A stretch of 64,000 bases of DNA from Shewanella marina JCM 15074 (GTDB lineage Bacteria > Pseudomonadota > Gammaproteobacteria > Enterobacterales > Shewanellaceae): the NCBI RefSeq assembly GCF_000614975.1, contig NZ_BALM01000018.1, positions 1 to 64,000 of the forward strand. The letters are read 5' to 3'. This document shows, piece after piece, positions 16,507 to 24,714 of the stretch. Position 1 is the first letter of the stretch, and every line of letters starts with the position of its first letter. Both the position numbers and the translations under genes were made by a program. The notes beneath the pieces are model-generated. The model made no database searches. It saw nothing but the letters and a program-made list of their open reading frames with translations, and was not told where the DNA came from.

Positions 16507-17757
16507 TTAATGAGCAACACCGGCTGCGCCGTGTTCGTCAATAAGTTGGCCAGAAATGAATCGATCTAAACTAAAAGGCTTAGCAAGGGGATGCGGGTTA
16601 TCGTGAGCGATAGTATGAGCAAAAACATGACCTGAGCCCGGAGTTGCTTTAAAGCCACCAGTACCCCAGCCACAGTTAAAATAAAGGCCTTTGATTGGTG
16701 TTTTTGAGATAATAGGGCAAGCATCTGGGCAGGTATCAACAATACCTCCCCACGTTCGATTAATTCGAACACGGCTAAAGATAGGGAACATTTCTATGAT
16801 GGCAGCAGCAGTATGTTCGAGTACATTTAGCGAACCACGCTGACCATAGCCTAAATAACTATCAATTCCTGCGCCAATCACGAGATCGCCTTTGTCTGAC
16901 TGGCTAATATAACCATGAACATGATTAGACATTACAACGGTATCTAGAATGGGTTTTAATGGCTCAGAAACCATAGCTTGAAGAGGATGAGATTCTAATG
17001 GAAGTTGCAAGCCCACCATATTGGCAAGCACACTAGAGTTACCCGCGGTAACACAAGCGACCTTATTAGCAGAAATAAAGCCTCTGTTAGTTTCAACACC
17101 GGAGATAACACCATCTTGAGTACGCATACCTATTACTTCTGTTTGTTGTAATAGATCGACACCTAATGCATTGGCTGCACGGGCATATCCCCATGCAACT
17201 GCATCGTGTCTTGCGGTTCCGCCTCGTGGCTGCCATGAGGCGCCTAAAATAGGGTATCTGGTATTTTTTGAGCAATCTAGAATAGGGACTAATTGCTGTA
17301 CTTGCTCAGTATTGAGTACCTCAGAATCAATACCATTTAAACGATTAGCATTAACTCTGCGTTCAATATCTCGCATATCTTGCAGTGTATGTCCCAGATT
17401 GAGTACGCCGCGCTGACTGAACATTAAATTATAATTGAGCTCTTGTGCTAATCCTTCCCAAAGTTTTAGCGCATGTTCATAGAGTTGTGCAGCTTCATCC
17501 CATAAATAATTTGAGCGAACAATGGTGGTATTGCGTGCAGTATTACCGCCACCTAAGTAACCTTTTTCAACAACCGCAATATTAGTGATGCCGTGATTTT
17601 TTGCTAAATAATATGCCGTTGCTAAACCATGACCGCCACCGCCGACAATGACCACATCATAATGTGATTTTGGGATGGGATTACGCCAGACTCGCTGCCA
17701 GTTTTCATGGTGACTGAGTGAATGTTTAAATAGGCCAAAGCCAGAATATTGTTGCAT
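16507..17757 (-). CDS. soxB: Sarcosine oxidase beta subunit
   Basis: A 416-residue FAD-dependent amine oxidase of the DAO family. The ADP-binding fold begins at about residue 33 ([20 protein letters not shown]), is followed by the [19 protein letters not shown] block, and ends with the C-terminal FAD signature [16 protein letters not shown]. In this enzyme the beta subunit holds FAD and covalent FMN and is where sarcosine is oxidised. It is the first sox gene, 48 bases after gbcB on the same strand, so the betaine demethylase reductase and sarcosine oxidase look co-transcribed. AAAAAGGG precedes the ATG. Confidence 0.93.
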   Translation of the reverse strand: MQQYSGFGLFKHSLSHHENWQRVWRNPIPKSHYDVVIVGGGGHGLATAYYLAKNHGITNIAVVEKGYLGGGNTARNTTIVRSNYLWDEAAQLYEHALKLWEGLAQELNYNLMFSQRGVLNLGHTLQDMRDIERRVNANRLNGIDSEVLNTEQVQQLVPILDCSKNTRYPILGASWQPRGGTARHDAVAWGYARAANALGVDLLQQTEVIGMRTQDGVISGVETNRGFISANKVACVTAGNSSVLANMVGLQLPLESHPLQAMVSEPLKPILDTVVMSNHVHGYISQSDKGDLVIGAGIDSYLGYGQRGSLNVLEHTAAAIIEMFPIFSRVRINRTWGGIVDTCPDACPIISKTPIKGLYFNCGWGTGGFKATPGSGHVFAHTIAHDNPHPLAKPFSLDRFISGQLIDEHGAAGVAH

Positions 17758-17805
17758 AGAATTGACCCTTTTTAGTTGTTATTGGAATGGCTTGTCACTG
17801 TACAA

Positions 17806-18900
17806 TTAATATTCTATTTTTACATTACTTTTAGGAACACAGCAGCAACTTAATACATAACCATCTGCAACATCTTCATCCGTGATACCGCCATTATGAG
17901 ACATAGTGACATCCCCCTCGGTTACTCGAACCTTGCAAGTACCACAAATTCCAATACCACACCCCTTAGGGATACGTAATCCCACTTTTGAGGCAGCGGT
18001 ATGTAGGGTTTCATCAGGTTTAATTTTGACTTTTTTGTCAGACTCACTAAATTCCACTTGGAATAGCGATGATTCATCAATCACTTCTTCTGCTGCGGTT
18101 TCAGCTTGCTGGATAGCATCTTGTTGTGCAGATTCGGGTGGTGCGCCAAAGCTCTCTTCATGGTAATTATTCATATCAAAACCTAATCGGGTGAGTAGGT
18201 TTTTAATGGCATTCATAAAAGGTGTTGGTCCACAACAAAAAATGGTGCGTTCCATAAAATCAGGGGCAATGATGGCGAGCTTATTTTGATCGACAAACCC
18301 GGTAAATCCAGACCAAGAATCACCGATGTCATAGCGTTCACAAATAATACTGAGATTAAAGTTACTAATACGAGAATCCATAAAGGATAACTCTCGATCA
18401 AAGATGATGTCTTTTGGGGTTCGTGTACAGTGGATAAAATTAATGTCTACATCAGCGTTGGTGTCAAACCACCAACGAGTCATCGACATCAATGGTGTGA
18501 TTCCCACCCCGCCAGCGAGTAGTAGTACCTTATCGGCGGTAATATCAATACAATTAAATAGTCCAGTAGGCCCATGAACGGCTAATTCGTCCCCCTGTTT
18601 TAAATTGTCATGTAACCAATTTGAGACTTGACCGCCCGGAACTCGTTTGATGGTGACTGAAAAACTATAAGGTACTGACGGGGATGAAGAGATGGTATAA
18701 CTGCGCATCACAGGTTGTTGATCAATTTCGAGCTCAAAGGTGACAAACTGACCCGGCTTAAAAAAGTGCATAACGGGTGTCGTAGAAGAAAAGCAAAACG
18801 TAGTTACGTCATGAGTTTCTGCAATGACTTTGACGCATTCAACAAGGTGGCGTCCATTTGCCCATATCTGGGTGTTATTCGCTTGCAAATAAGTGCTCAT
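17806..18900 (-). CDS. gbcB: Glycine betaine monooxygenase reductase subunit GbcB
   Basis: A 364-residue reductase: an N-terminal FAD/NAD(P)H-binding ferredoxin-reductase module (RSYTISSSPS FAD motif; LLLAGGVGITPLMSM nucleotide motif; IFCCGPTPFM) joined to a C-terminal plant-type 2Fe-2S domain with Cys at 314, 319, 322 and 352 (CGIGICGTC plus a distal Cys). It supplies electrons to the Rieske oxygenase GbcA, which converts glycine betaine to dimethylglycine and formaldehyde. It is divergent from gbcA and heads the sox operon. The acidic linker between modules (QQDAIQQAETAAEEVIDESS) is long. The start codon is clear. Confidence 0.92.
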   Translation of the reverse strand: MSTYLQANNTQIWANGRHLVECVKVIAETHDVTTFCFSSTTPVMHFFKPGQFVTFELEIDQQPVMRSYTISSSPSVPYSFSVTIKRVPGGQVSNWLHDNLKQGDELAVHGPTGLFNCIDITADKVLLLAGGVGITPLMSMTRWWFDTNADVDINFIHCTRTPKDIIFDRELSFMDSRISNFNLSIICERYDIGDSWSGFTGFVDQNKLAIIAPDFMERTIFCCGPTPFMNAIKNLLTRLGFDMNNYHEESFGAPPESAQQDAIQQAETAAEEVIDESSLFQVEFSESDKKVKIKPDETLHTAASKVGLRIPKGCGIGICGTCKVRVTEGDVTMSHNGGITDEDVADGYVLSCCCVPKSNVKIEY

Positions 18901-18903
18901 TAA

Positions 18904-19223
18904 ATGCTATCTCAATACCAATGATAATAGTTCAAATATCAAATAGATTAATAAGTTGAGATTAACTAAAAACGACATTTTATTATTGGTTTAAGCCAGT
19001 AATCTGAGTTTTATATCGAATAATGGGATTTGTTTATTTTTGATGTTTACTTGTCGGAAATAATCCTCGCTCTGTCGTATATAGGTAATTCAATTTATTG
19101 AATTCAACTCAGAATCACAAGCACAATAACCTTATGCAAATTGGCGTTATATTTACTGCTTATAAATTTAATAAATTCAATAACCTTAATCTTTTATATT
19201 AAGGCTATATGAAGGAGTGAGTA
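18904..19223. promoter_or_regulatory. Divergent gbcB/gbcA control region
   Basis: About 320 AT-rich bases separate the two divergent operons. The notable element is the 21-bp-spaced direct repeat at 19053-19078. I found no matching repeat in the gbcB direction, so one operator may serve both sides. The bases GAAGGAGTGAG just before 19224 are a strong ribosome-binding site for gbcA. Confidence 0.5.
19053..19078 (+). promoter_or_regulatory. Candidate GbdR operator, site B (21-bp direct repeat)
   Basis: GTCGG at 19053-19057 and GTCGT at 19074-19078 lie exactly 21 bp apart. The half-sites are identical to those of site C at 20607-20632. It stands about 145 bases before gbcA and about 150 before gbcB. 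Confidence 0.5.
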
Positions 19224-20483
19224 ATGACCTGTAATGTGACTAACAAAGCTGATGTACTTGCAAAAAATATAGCTGAAATATTAAAAAATCATCCTTCAGG
19301 CTACTCTTTACCTCAGCCTTTTTATAAAGATAAAAGGTACTTTGATATAGAGGTAGAACAGATTTTTTGTAAAGAGTGGATTTTAGTCGGTGTAAGTTGT
19401 CAGCTGCCAGAAAAAGGAAATTTTTTCACATTAGATATTGGTGATAACCCCATTACTATAATTCGTAATCAGCATAATAAAATAGTCGCATTTCATAATA
19501 CTTGTCGTCATCGTGGTTCAAAAATTTGTTTAGCTAAATCAGGTAAAGTTGCTAAGTTGGTGTGCCCATATCATCAGTGGACTTATGAGTTGTCTGGTGA
19601 GTTACTTTATGCTGGCTCAGAGATGGGAGAAAACTTTAATAAAGGGCATCATGGTTTACATTCGATTCATTGTCGTGATGTCGGTGGCTTTATTTTTATA
19701 TCTTTAAGTGAAACACCGGCAGATATCGATGATTTTTTTGTTGATTTAGAAACCTATTTAGCACCATGCGGCATCCACCATGCAAAAGTGGCTGCTCAAA
19801 GTCAGATTATTGAGCAAGCAAATTGGAAGTTGGTGATGGAGAATAATCGTGAGTGCTACCACTGTGCAGGTTCACATCCTGAGTTAGTACGCACTATTTT
19901 AGAGTGGGATGATACTAGAGACCCTCGAGCAGATGAGGCTTTTGCTCAACAAGTTGCGCAAAAGCAGGCTCTATGGGATAGCGAGGGCTTACCTCATCAA
20001 TTGAAAACTTATGGTGTAGGGGCGAGAAACCGACTGTCTCGAGTTCCATTAGTCGAGGGGACAACATCGATGACGATGGATGGCAAGGCGGCATCCACCA
20101 AGTTAATGGGAAAATCTAAGCTTGCTGATTTAGGTTCTTTGCGGTTTTTACATTTACCTAATTCATGGAATCATGCCATGAGCGATCATATTATTTGTTT
20201 TTTTGTTTTACCCATCAGTCCACAACAAACATTACTTACAACATTATGGTTAGTTGATAAAGATGCTGTAGAGGGCGTTGACTATGATGTTGATAATTTA
20301 ACTAAGGTCTGGAATGCGACCAATAATCAAGATAGAAAGTTGTCTGAAGATAATCAAAAAGGTATTAATTCTATGGCGTATACACCCGGCCCATATTCGG
20401 CAACGTATGAGTATGGTGTGATCAATTTTGTTGATTGGTTTAATGCGACAATGCAGCAAAATATTGCGCTTGATAAAAAATAG
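19224..20483 (+). CDS. gbcA: Glycine betaine monooxygenase oxygenase subunit GbcA
   Basis: A 419-residue Rieske non-haem iron oxygenase. The Rieske cluster ligands are C94, H96, C114 and H117 (CRHRG, 17-residue spacing, CPYHQW). The catalytic iron ligands lie in NNRECYHCAGSH (H213 and H218). It demethylates glycine betaine to dimethylglycine with electrons from GbcB, the first step of the pathway encoded in this island. Length is normal for the family. A very good Shine-Dalgarno (AAGGAG) precedes the ATG, and a candidate GbdR site lies upstream. It appears to be monocistronic, since 415 bases follow before the transporter. Confidence 0.93.
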   Translation: MTCNVTNKADVLAKNIAEILKNHPSGYSLPQPFYKDKRYFDIEVEQIFCKEWILVGVSCQLPEKGNFFTLDIGDNPITIIRNQHNKIVAFHNTCRHRGSKICLAKSGKVAKLVCPYHQWTYELSGELLYAGSEMGENFNKGHHGLHSIHCRDVGGFIFISLSETPADIDDFFVDLETYLAPCGIHHAKVAAQSQIIEQANWKLVMENNRECYHCAGSHPELVRTILEWDDTRDPRADEAFAQQVAQKQALWDSEGLPHQLKTYGVGARNRLSRVPLVEGTTSMTMDGKAASTKLMGKSKLADLGSLRFLHLPNSWNHAMSDHIICFFVLPISPQQTLLTTLWLVDKDAVEGVDYDVDNLTKVWNATNNQDRKLSEDNQKGINSMAYTPGPYSATYEYGVINFVDWFNATMQQNIALDKK

Positions 20484-20898
20484 TTCCGTGAAAATAAGCC
20501 GAGATGATATTGCGATAATAAAAATTATAATTAGTTGTTATTTCAAAAGTTAGTCGCATAGTGTAGGTTTAATAGTTGAGCGAAGATTTATATATTAAAA
20601 TTAACAGTCGGCTCAAGTTAGCTTAGTGTCGTCTAGAGATAGTTTTGTTACATATATCTGAGTATTAATAATAAATTACTTATCGATTTTGAATAAGTAA
20701 AACAAGAAATTGGGACTGTTCAAGTGTGAGTTTTTCTCGATAAAGTGGGACACGGGAACTCTTATAATATAATGGCATATTATGTCATACAAAAATGAGT
20801 TGGTTATTTGTAGTAAGTAAATAGTGCATATTTACTAGTAGTATTTAATTGATGAGTCTTGAACTGCCATTTTAATAAAATGATGAAAAGGCGGGTTT
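20484..20898. other. Intergenic region upstream of the BCCT transporter
   Basis: No gene was seen in these 415 bases. They hold the 21-bp direct repeat at 20607-20632, a TATAATATAAT stretch near 20765 that could be a -10 region, and an imperfect palindrome GGCATATTATGTCAT just after it. Confidence 0.4.
20607..20632 (+). promoter_or_regulatory. Candidate GbdR operator, site C (21-bp direct repeat)
   Basis: GTCGG at 20607-20611 and GTCGT at 20628-20632, with the same half-sites and 21-bp spacing as site B. It is about 270 bases before the BCCT start, with the TATAAT-like stretch between, which is far for a direct activator but possible if the promoter lies near 20650-20760. Confidence 0.45.
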
Positions 20899-22506
20899 AT
20901 GCATACATCAAAAGAGGGGTGGCTGAAGGGGATGCACCCTACAACCACTGTGGTTTCTAAAGCAATAATTATATTATTTGTATTAGCTGGAGTATTTTTT
21001 GCCGAAGGCACTGCAGATGTTTTTAATGCAATTTCAGGTTGGATTTTAGAATATTTAAAATGGTATTACATTGGCATTGTTGCCGTATTTTTATTTTTCT
21101 GTATATGGCTTGCAAGTAGTCGCTATGGTAATTTGCGGCTAGGAGATGATGACTCCCGTCCTGAATTTAGCTATTTTTCATGGTTTGCCATGTTATTTAG
21201 TGCGGGTATGGGAATTGGCTTAGTCTTTTGGTCAATTGCGGAGCCTATTTTTCATTTTCAAAGCAATCCATTTGTCACCGAAGGTTTAACACCTGAGGCT
21301 GCCCAAGTCGCAATGCGACTTACTTTTTTCCATTGGGGATTACATCCCTGGGCAATTTATGTGATTGTGGGCTTATCATTAGCTTACTTTAGTTATCGTA
21401 AAAAACTGCCTTTAACTATTCGTTCATCTCTTTATCCTATTATTGGCGATAAAATTTATGGTCCGATAGGTCATTCTGTCGATATTTTGGCCGTATTTGG
21501 TACTGTGTTTGGTGTTGCAACATCGCTTGGTCTGGGGGTTACCCAGATGAATACCGGATTAAATGTACTATTTGGTATGGAAGTTTCGGTAACCAATCAA
21601 ATGCTATTGATCTTATTTATCTCTTCAATTGCGACTATTTCGGTGGTTTCTGGCGTGGGTAAAGGGGTAAGGATTTTATCTGAAGTCAACATGTGGTTGA
21701 CGTTAGCTATTTTGGCATTTTTATTGGTATTTGGTCCAACGCGTTATTTGTTAGGTAGTTTACTACAAAATACAGGTGACTATTTAGGGCATGTATTGTC
21801 ATTAAGTACTTGGACAGATGCGAATGATAATACAAAATGGCAAACATGGTGGACAGCCTTTTATTGGGGCTGGTGGATTGCATGGGCACCATTTGTAGGT
21901 ATGTTTATTGCGCGTATTTCAAGAGGCCGTACCATTAGAGAGTTTGTGTTGGGCGTACTTGTTGTACCAACATTGCTAGGCTTTATTTGGTTAACGCTAT
22001 TTGGTAGTACAGCAATTTATATTGAATTATTCCATCATGTGACCAATCAAGCTGGAGAGATGGTTGCCGCAGTGGGGCAAGCGGGTATCGTCGACGCGGT
22101 TAAATCTGATGTGACGATGGCGTTATATACAACTCTTGATAAATTAGATGCAGGTTTATTTGGCACCATAGCATCATTTTTAGTCACATTGTTGATTGCG
22201 ACATACTTTATCACTTCATCGGATTCGGGTACTTTGGTGGTGACGACCATTTTATCAATGGGACATGAAAACCCACCAACGGCGCACCGTGTATTTTGGG
22301 GCTTAAGTGAAGGTGCTTTAGCTGCAATTCTGTTAATGGTTGGTGGTTTAAAAGCATTGCAGATGGCTTCAATTACCGCGGCATTACCATTCTCTGTGAT
22401 TATGATCTTTATGATGTGGGGCTTAGTTAGGTCATTAAGACAAGAGGGGGTTATTCCGACAGTTCATCGCAAAGGACTTACGGGTGAAACTGAGCATGGT
22501 AATTAA
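20899..22506 (+). CDS. BCCT-family betaine/choline/carnitine transporter
   Basis: A 535-residue inner-membrane protein with about twelve hydrophobic segments. BCCT signatures are visible: AMLFSAGMGIGLVFWSIAEP, the glycine-rich stretch GVATSLGLGVTQM, and the aromatic substrate-binding block AFYWGWWIAWAPFVGMFIARISRGRT. Such carriers take up betaine, choline or related trimethylammonium compounds with Na+ or H+. It has no long C-terminal osmosensing tail, and it sits next to the betaine demethylase, so catabolic uptake of betaine is more likely than osmoprotection. AAAAGG precedes the ATG. Substrate choice among betaine-like compounds cannot be read from the sequence. Confidence 0.9.
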   Translation: MHTSKEGWLKGMHPTTTVVSKAIIILFVLAGVFFAEGTADVFNAISGWILEYLKWYYIGIVAVFLFFCIWLASSRYGNLRLGDDDSRPEFSYFSWFAMLFSAGMGIGLVFWSIAEPIFHFQSNPFVTEGLTPEAAQVAMRLTFFHWGLHPWAIYVIVGLSLAYFSYRKKLPLTIRSSLYPIIGDKIYGPIGHSVDILAVFGTVFGVATSLGLGVTQMNTGLNVLFGMEVSVTNQMLLILFISSIATISVVSGVGKGVRILSEVNMWLTLAILAFLLVFGPTRYLLGSLLQNTGDYLGHVLSLSTWTDANDNTKWQTWWTAFYWGWWIAWAPFVGMFIARISRGRTIREFVLGVLVVPTLLGFIWLTLFGSTAIYIELFHHVTNQAGEMVAAVGQAGIVDAVKSDVTMALYTTLDKLDAGLFGTIASFLVTLLIATYFITSSDSGTLVVTTILSMGHENPPTAHRVFWGLSEGALAAILLMVGGLKALQMASITAALPFSVIMIFMMWGLVRSLRQEGVIPTVHRKGLTGETEHGN

Positions 22507-22532
22507 TGATGAGTTGTTGATTTAATTACATA

Positions 22533-22557
22533 AAAACGCCACGTTATGTGGCGTTTT
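22533..22557. terminator. Bidirectional terminator
   Basis: AAAACGCCAC, loop GTTAT and GTGGCGTTTT form a 10-bp stem flanked by A and T tracts, between the convergent BCCT and DUF2057 genes. It can serve both strands. Confidence 0.85.
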
Positions 22558-22571
22558 CATTTGTAAGGAGG

Positions 22572-23267
22572 TTATAGCTGTTTGATCGCCCAGCTCATAA
22601 ATTCTTTACGAGTTTGTTCATCAGCTTGTAACCACCAATATTGCAGCATTTGTTGGGCATGTTCCGCGCTTTGTACCGGAGCTTGTTGGGCTTGATATAC
22701 CGGCTCACTTGTTGCCGCCGTAATCGGGTCAATGTCTTTCTGTTCTGCTTTGGCCACTACGGCTGCTGCACTTACGCCAGCAGAGGTTGAAGCTGTAATT
22801 GTTGATGCAGTTTGAGCATTATCAGTACCGAATAGCTTTGACATAAAGCCTTGTTCTTCAATATTGGTTTGCATTATTTTGTAGTTAACTTGGCCATTAT
22901 CTGAACGAGTAATTTTTACTTGTGGTGCTTTGGCAAATTGTTTCGGTTGTTTGATTGAACCTGTAGCTGGCTCTAATTTGTATTGATAATCACCATCAAC
23001 CGCTAAGGTAATAATAAATGGTTTTGATTTTACAAATGTTTGGCTATCACTAAAATCATCTTCAATCATATCGCTATAACGAATTGCAATTTTATGGGTG
23101 CCGTTATTTAAATCAATATCGCTAAGATGTTTGAAGCTATTGGTTGCAATTGGCTTACCGTCAACGGCTAAATATTCAAATGACATTGGAATGGTTAATT
23201 CGGCCGCCATAGCAGAACCTGAAGCCATTAAGGCAAATAGCGCGGTGGCTGGAAGAAAGCGTTTCAT
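22572..23267 (-). CDS. DUF2057-family periplasmic/exported protein
   Basis: A 231-residue protein with a clear signal peptide (MKRFLPATALFALMASGSAMA, cleavage near residue 21) and a DUF2057 (YccT-like) domain: LTIPMSFEYLAVDGKP, a GTHKIAIRYSDMIEDDF block and SKPFIITLAVDGDYQYK. The function of the family is not settled. The C-terminal ~90 residues are Ala/Thr/Gln-rich and low in complexity, ending with a small helical motif QMLQYWWLQADEQTRKEFMS. It is the last gene of the dinG-TSUP-priC operon, nine bases after priC, which is an odd partner for replication genes. Confidence 0.8.
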   Translation of the reverse strand: MKRFLPATALFALMASGSAMAAELTIPMSFEYLAVDGKPIATNSFKHLSDIDLNNGTHKIAIRYSDMIEDDFSDSQTFVKSKPFIITLAVDGDYQYKLEPATGSIKQPKQFAKAPQVKITRSDNGQVNYKIMQTNIEEQGFMSKLFGTDNAQTASTITASTSAGVSAAAVVAKAEQKDIDPITAATSEPVYQAQQAPVQSAEHAQQMLQYWWLQADEQTRKEFMSWAIKQL

Positions 23268-23276
23268 TGTTGCTCC

Positions 23277-23954
23277 TTAGCGTTTATAACTATAATGCGG
23301 CCTTTCAAAGGTCGAGATTCGTTCTTCAATATAACTGATGGCTTGTCTACATTTACCAAGCCGACGATGCATGGCAAGAATATCATGTTGCAGTTTAATT
23401 TTGTCATCAGTATGACAGCTATCGAGTTTTAATTGTAATTCTTCTATTTTTTGCTCAAATTTTGTTGCCCAACTCAGATGTTTATTCAACTCTTCATATA
23501 ATTGATGGCTATTTTGCATTACGCTTTGGGCTATCCAACCAAAGCCACTTTCAGAGTGACTTTGTTGTTGACGTTTAATCGCCCGGATCCGATTACTGAA
23601 TTTTTGTTGTTCGGCACTTTTCAAATTAATGTTGGTGGTATTGAGTGCTCGTTTGATGGCTAAGAAGCGATCTTGAATCCGTTGACAACGGGTTATGATG
23701 GTCATTTGCGATTGGGATTTACCCATTACCATCTCTAATTGTTGAATATCTTTTTGTAATTGTTCAATACATGGCCATAACTTTGCGCCTGTTTGTACAA
23801 AAAGCTCTTGATTGAAACGATGGATATCTTGGATCAATTTTTGTTGTCGATTATCTAAGTTCTTATCATGTAATAGAACTTCTTGTTCAAGCTGAGCAAG
23901 TTGATTTTTTAATTTCAGTAATAACTGATTGGTATTCAAAACCACGCTCCCCAA
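23277..23954 (-). CDS. priC: Primosomal replication protein PriC
   Basis: A 225-residue, highly helical, charged protein. The C-terminal motif LGKCRQAISYIEERISTFE matches the conserved end of PriC (LYRCRQALEKIENRL in E. coli), and the N-terminal helices fit the family. PriC helps reload the DnaB helicase at stalled forks after PriA-independent recognition. It overlaps the 3' end of the upstream TSUP gene by 19 bases, and a TTG five codons downstream is an alternative start. Cotranscription with dinG puts two fork-repair functions together. Confidence 0.8.
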   Translation of the reverse strand: MGSVVLNTNQLLLKLKNQLAQLEQEVLLHDKNLDNRQQKLIQDIHRFNQELFVQTGAKLWPCIEQLQKDIQQLEMVMGKSQSQMTIITRCQRIQDRFLAIKRALNTTNINLKSAEQQKFSNRIRAIKRQQQSHSESGFGWIAQSVMQNSHQLYEELNKHLSWATKFEQKIEELQLKLDSCHTDDKIKLQHDILAMHRRLGKCRQAISYIEERISTFERPHYSYKR

Positions 23955-24706
23955 GCTAAATTAAGTGCAATACAGATAACAATAGTAATAAATATTGGTT
24001 TAATAAAAGGTGATCCAAACTTGATTGCGGAACGTGCTCCTAAATATGAACCTAGCATCATACAAAATCCCATGGCAAGACCAATACTTATATCGACTTG
24101 TCCAAGTACTAAAAATACAGTTAATGCACTAATATTGCTGGCTAAGGTCATTGCTCGAGCATGAGCGCAGCTATGCAGTAAAGGTAACTTATGTAATTTA
24201 CTGCTGGTTAATGTCCAAAATGCGCCAATTCCTGGCCCTGCAAAACCATCATAAAAGCCAAGTGGTAAACCTTGTAACCACTGTTTTTTTATTGATGGTG
24301 CTGTGTTTGGTGGCTGCTTATGATCTGCAATTGCCGTTGGTGCGCATAAGGTGTAAATAGCAATCGCAATAATAATAATTGGCAGAATTTTATCTAGCCA
24401 GCGATTATCAATAAGATAAACTAAGGAACTGCCGAGCATGCCACCAATAATTGATGCAAATAGAGTTTGAAACCAAAATTTCGGTAAAAATAGTCGCTGC
24501 CTATAATAGGTTAGCGTTGATATAAATGATCCAAAGCAAGCGGCTAATTTATTGGTGCCTAAAGCTATATGAGGTGGTAATCCCAATGTCAACAATGTCG
24601 GAATTGATAGCAAGCCGCCACCGCCGACAATCGCATCAATAAAGCCTGCAATAAAACCGATAGAGGCTAATAATAGCCAGTGATTTGGTTCAAGCAAAAA
24701 TTCCAA
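23936..24706 (-). CDS. TSUP (TauE/SafE) family membrane permease
   Basis: A 256-residue inner-membrane protein with about eight hydrophobic segments and two copies of the family's Gly-rich motif (IDAIVGGGGLLSIPTLLTLG at the N-terminus and GFYDGFAGPGIGAFWTL in the middle). Members export sulfite, sulfoacetate or other small organic anions. The substrate is unknown here. It lies eight bases after dinG and overlaps priC. A paralogue is at 49001-49765. Confidence 0.85.
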   Translation of the reverse strand: MEFLLEPNHWLLLASIGFIAGFIDAIVGGGGLLSIPTLLTLGLPPHIALGTNKLAACFGSFISTLTYYRQRLFLPKFWFQTLFASIIGGMLGSSLVYLIDNRWLDKILPIIIIAIAIYTLCAPTAIADHKQPPNTAPSIKKQWLQGLPLGFYDGFAGPGIGAFWTLTSSKLHKLPLLHSCAHARAMTLASNISALTVFLVLGQVDISIGLAMGFCMMLGSYLGARSAIKFGSPFIKPIFITIVICIALNLAWGAWF

Positions 24707-24714
24707 TTTGGCCT

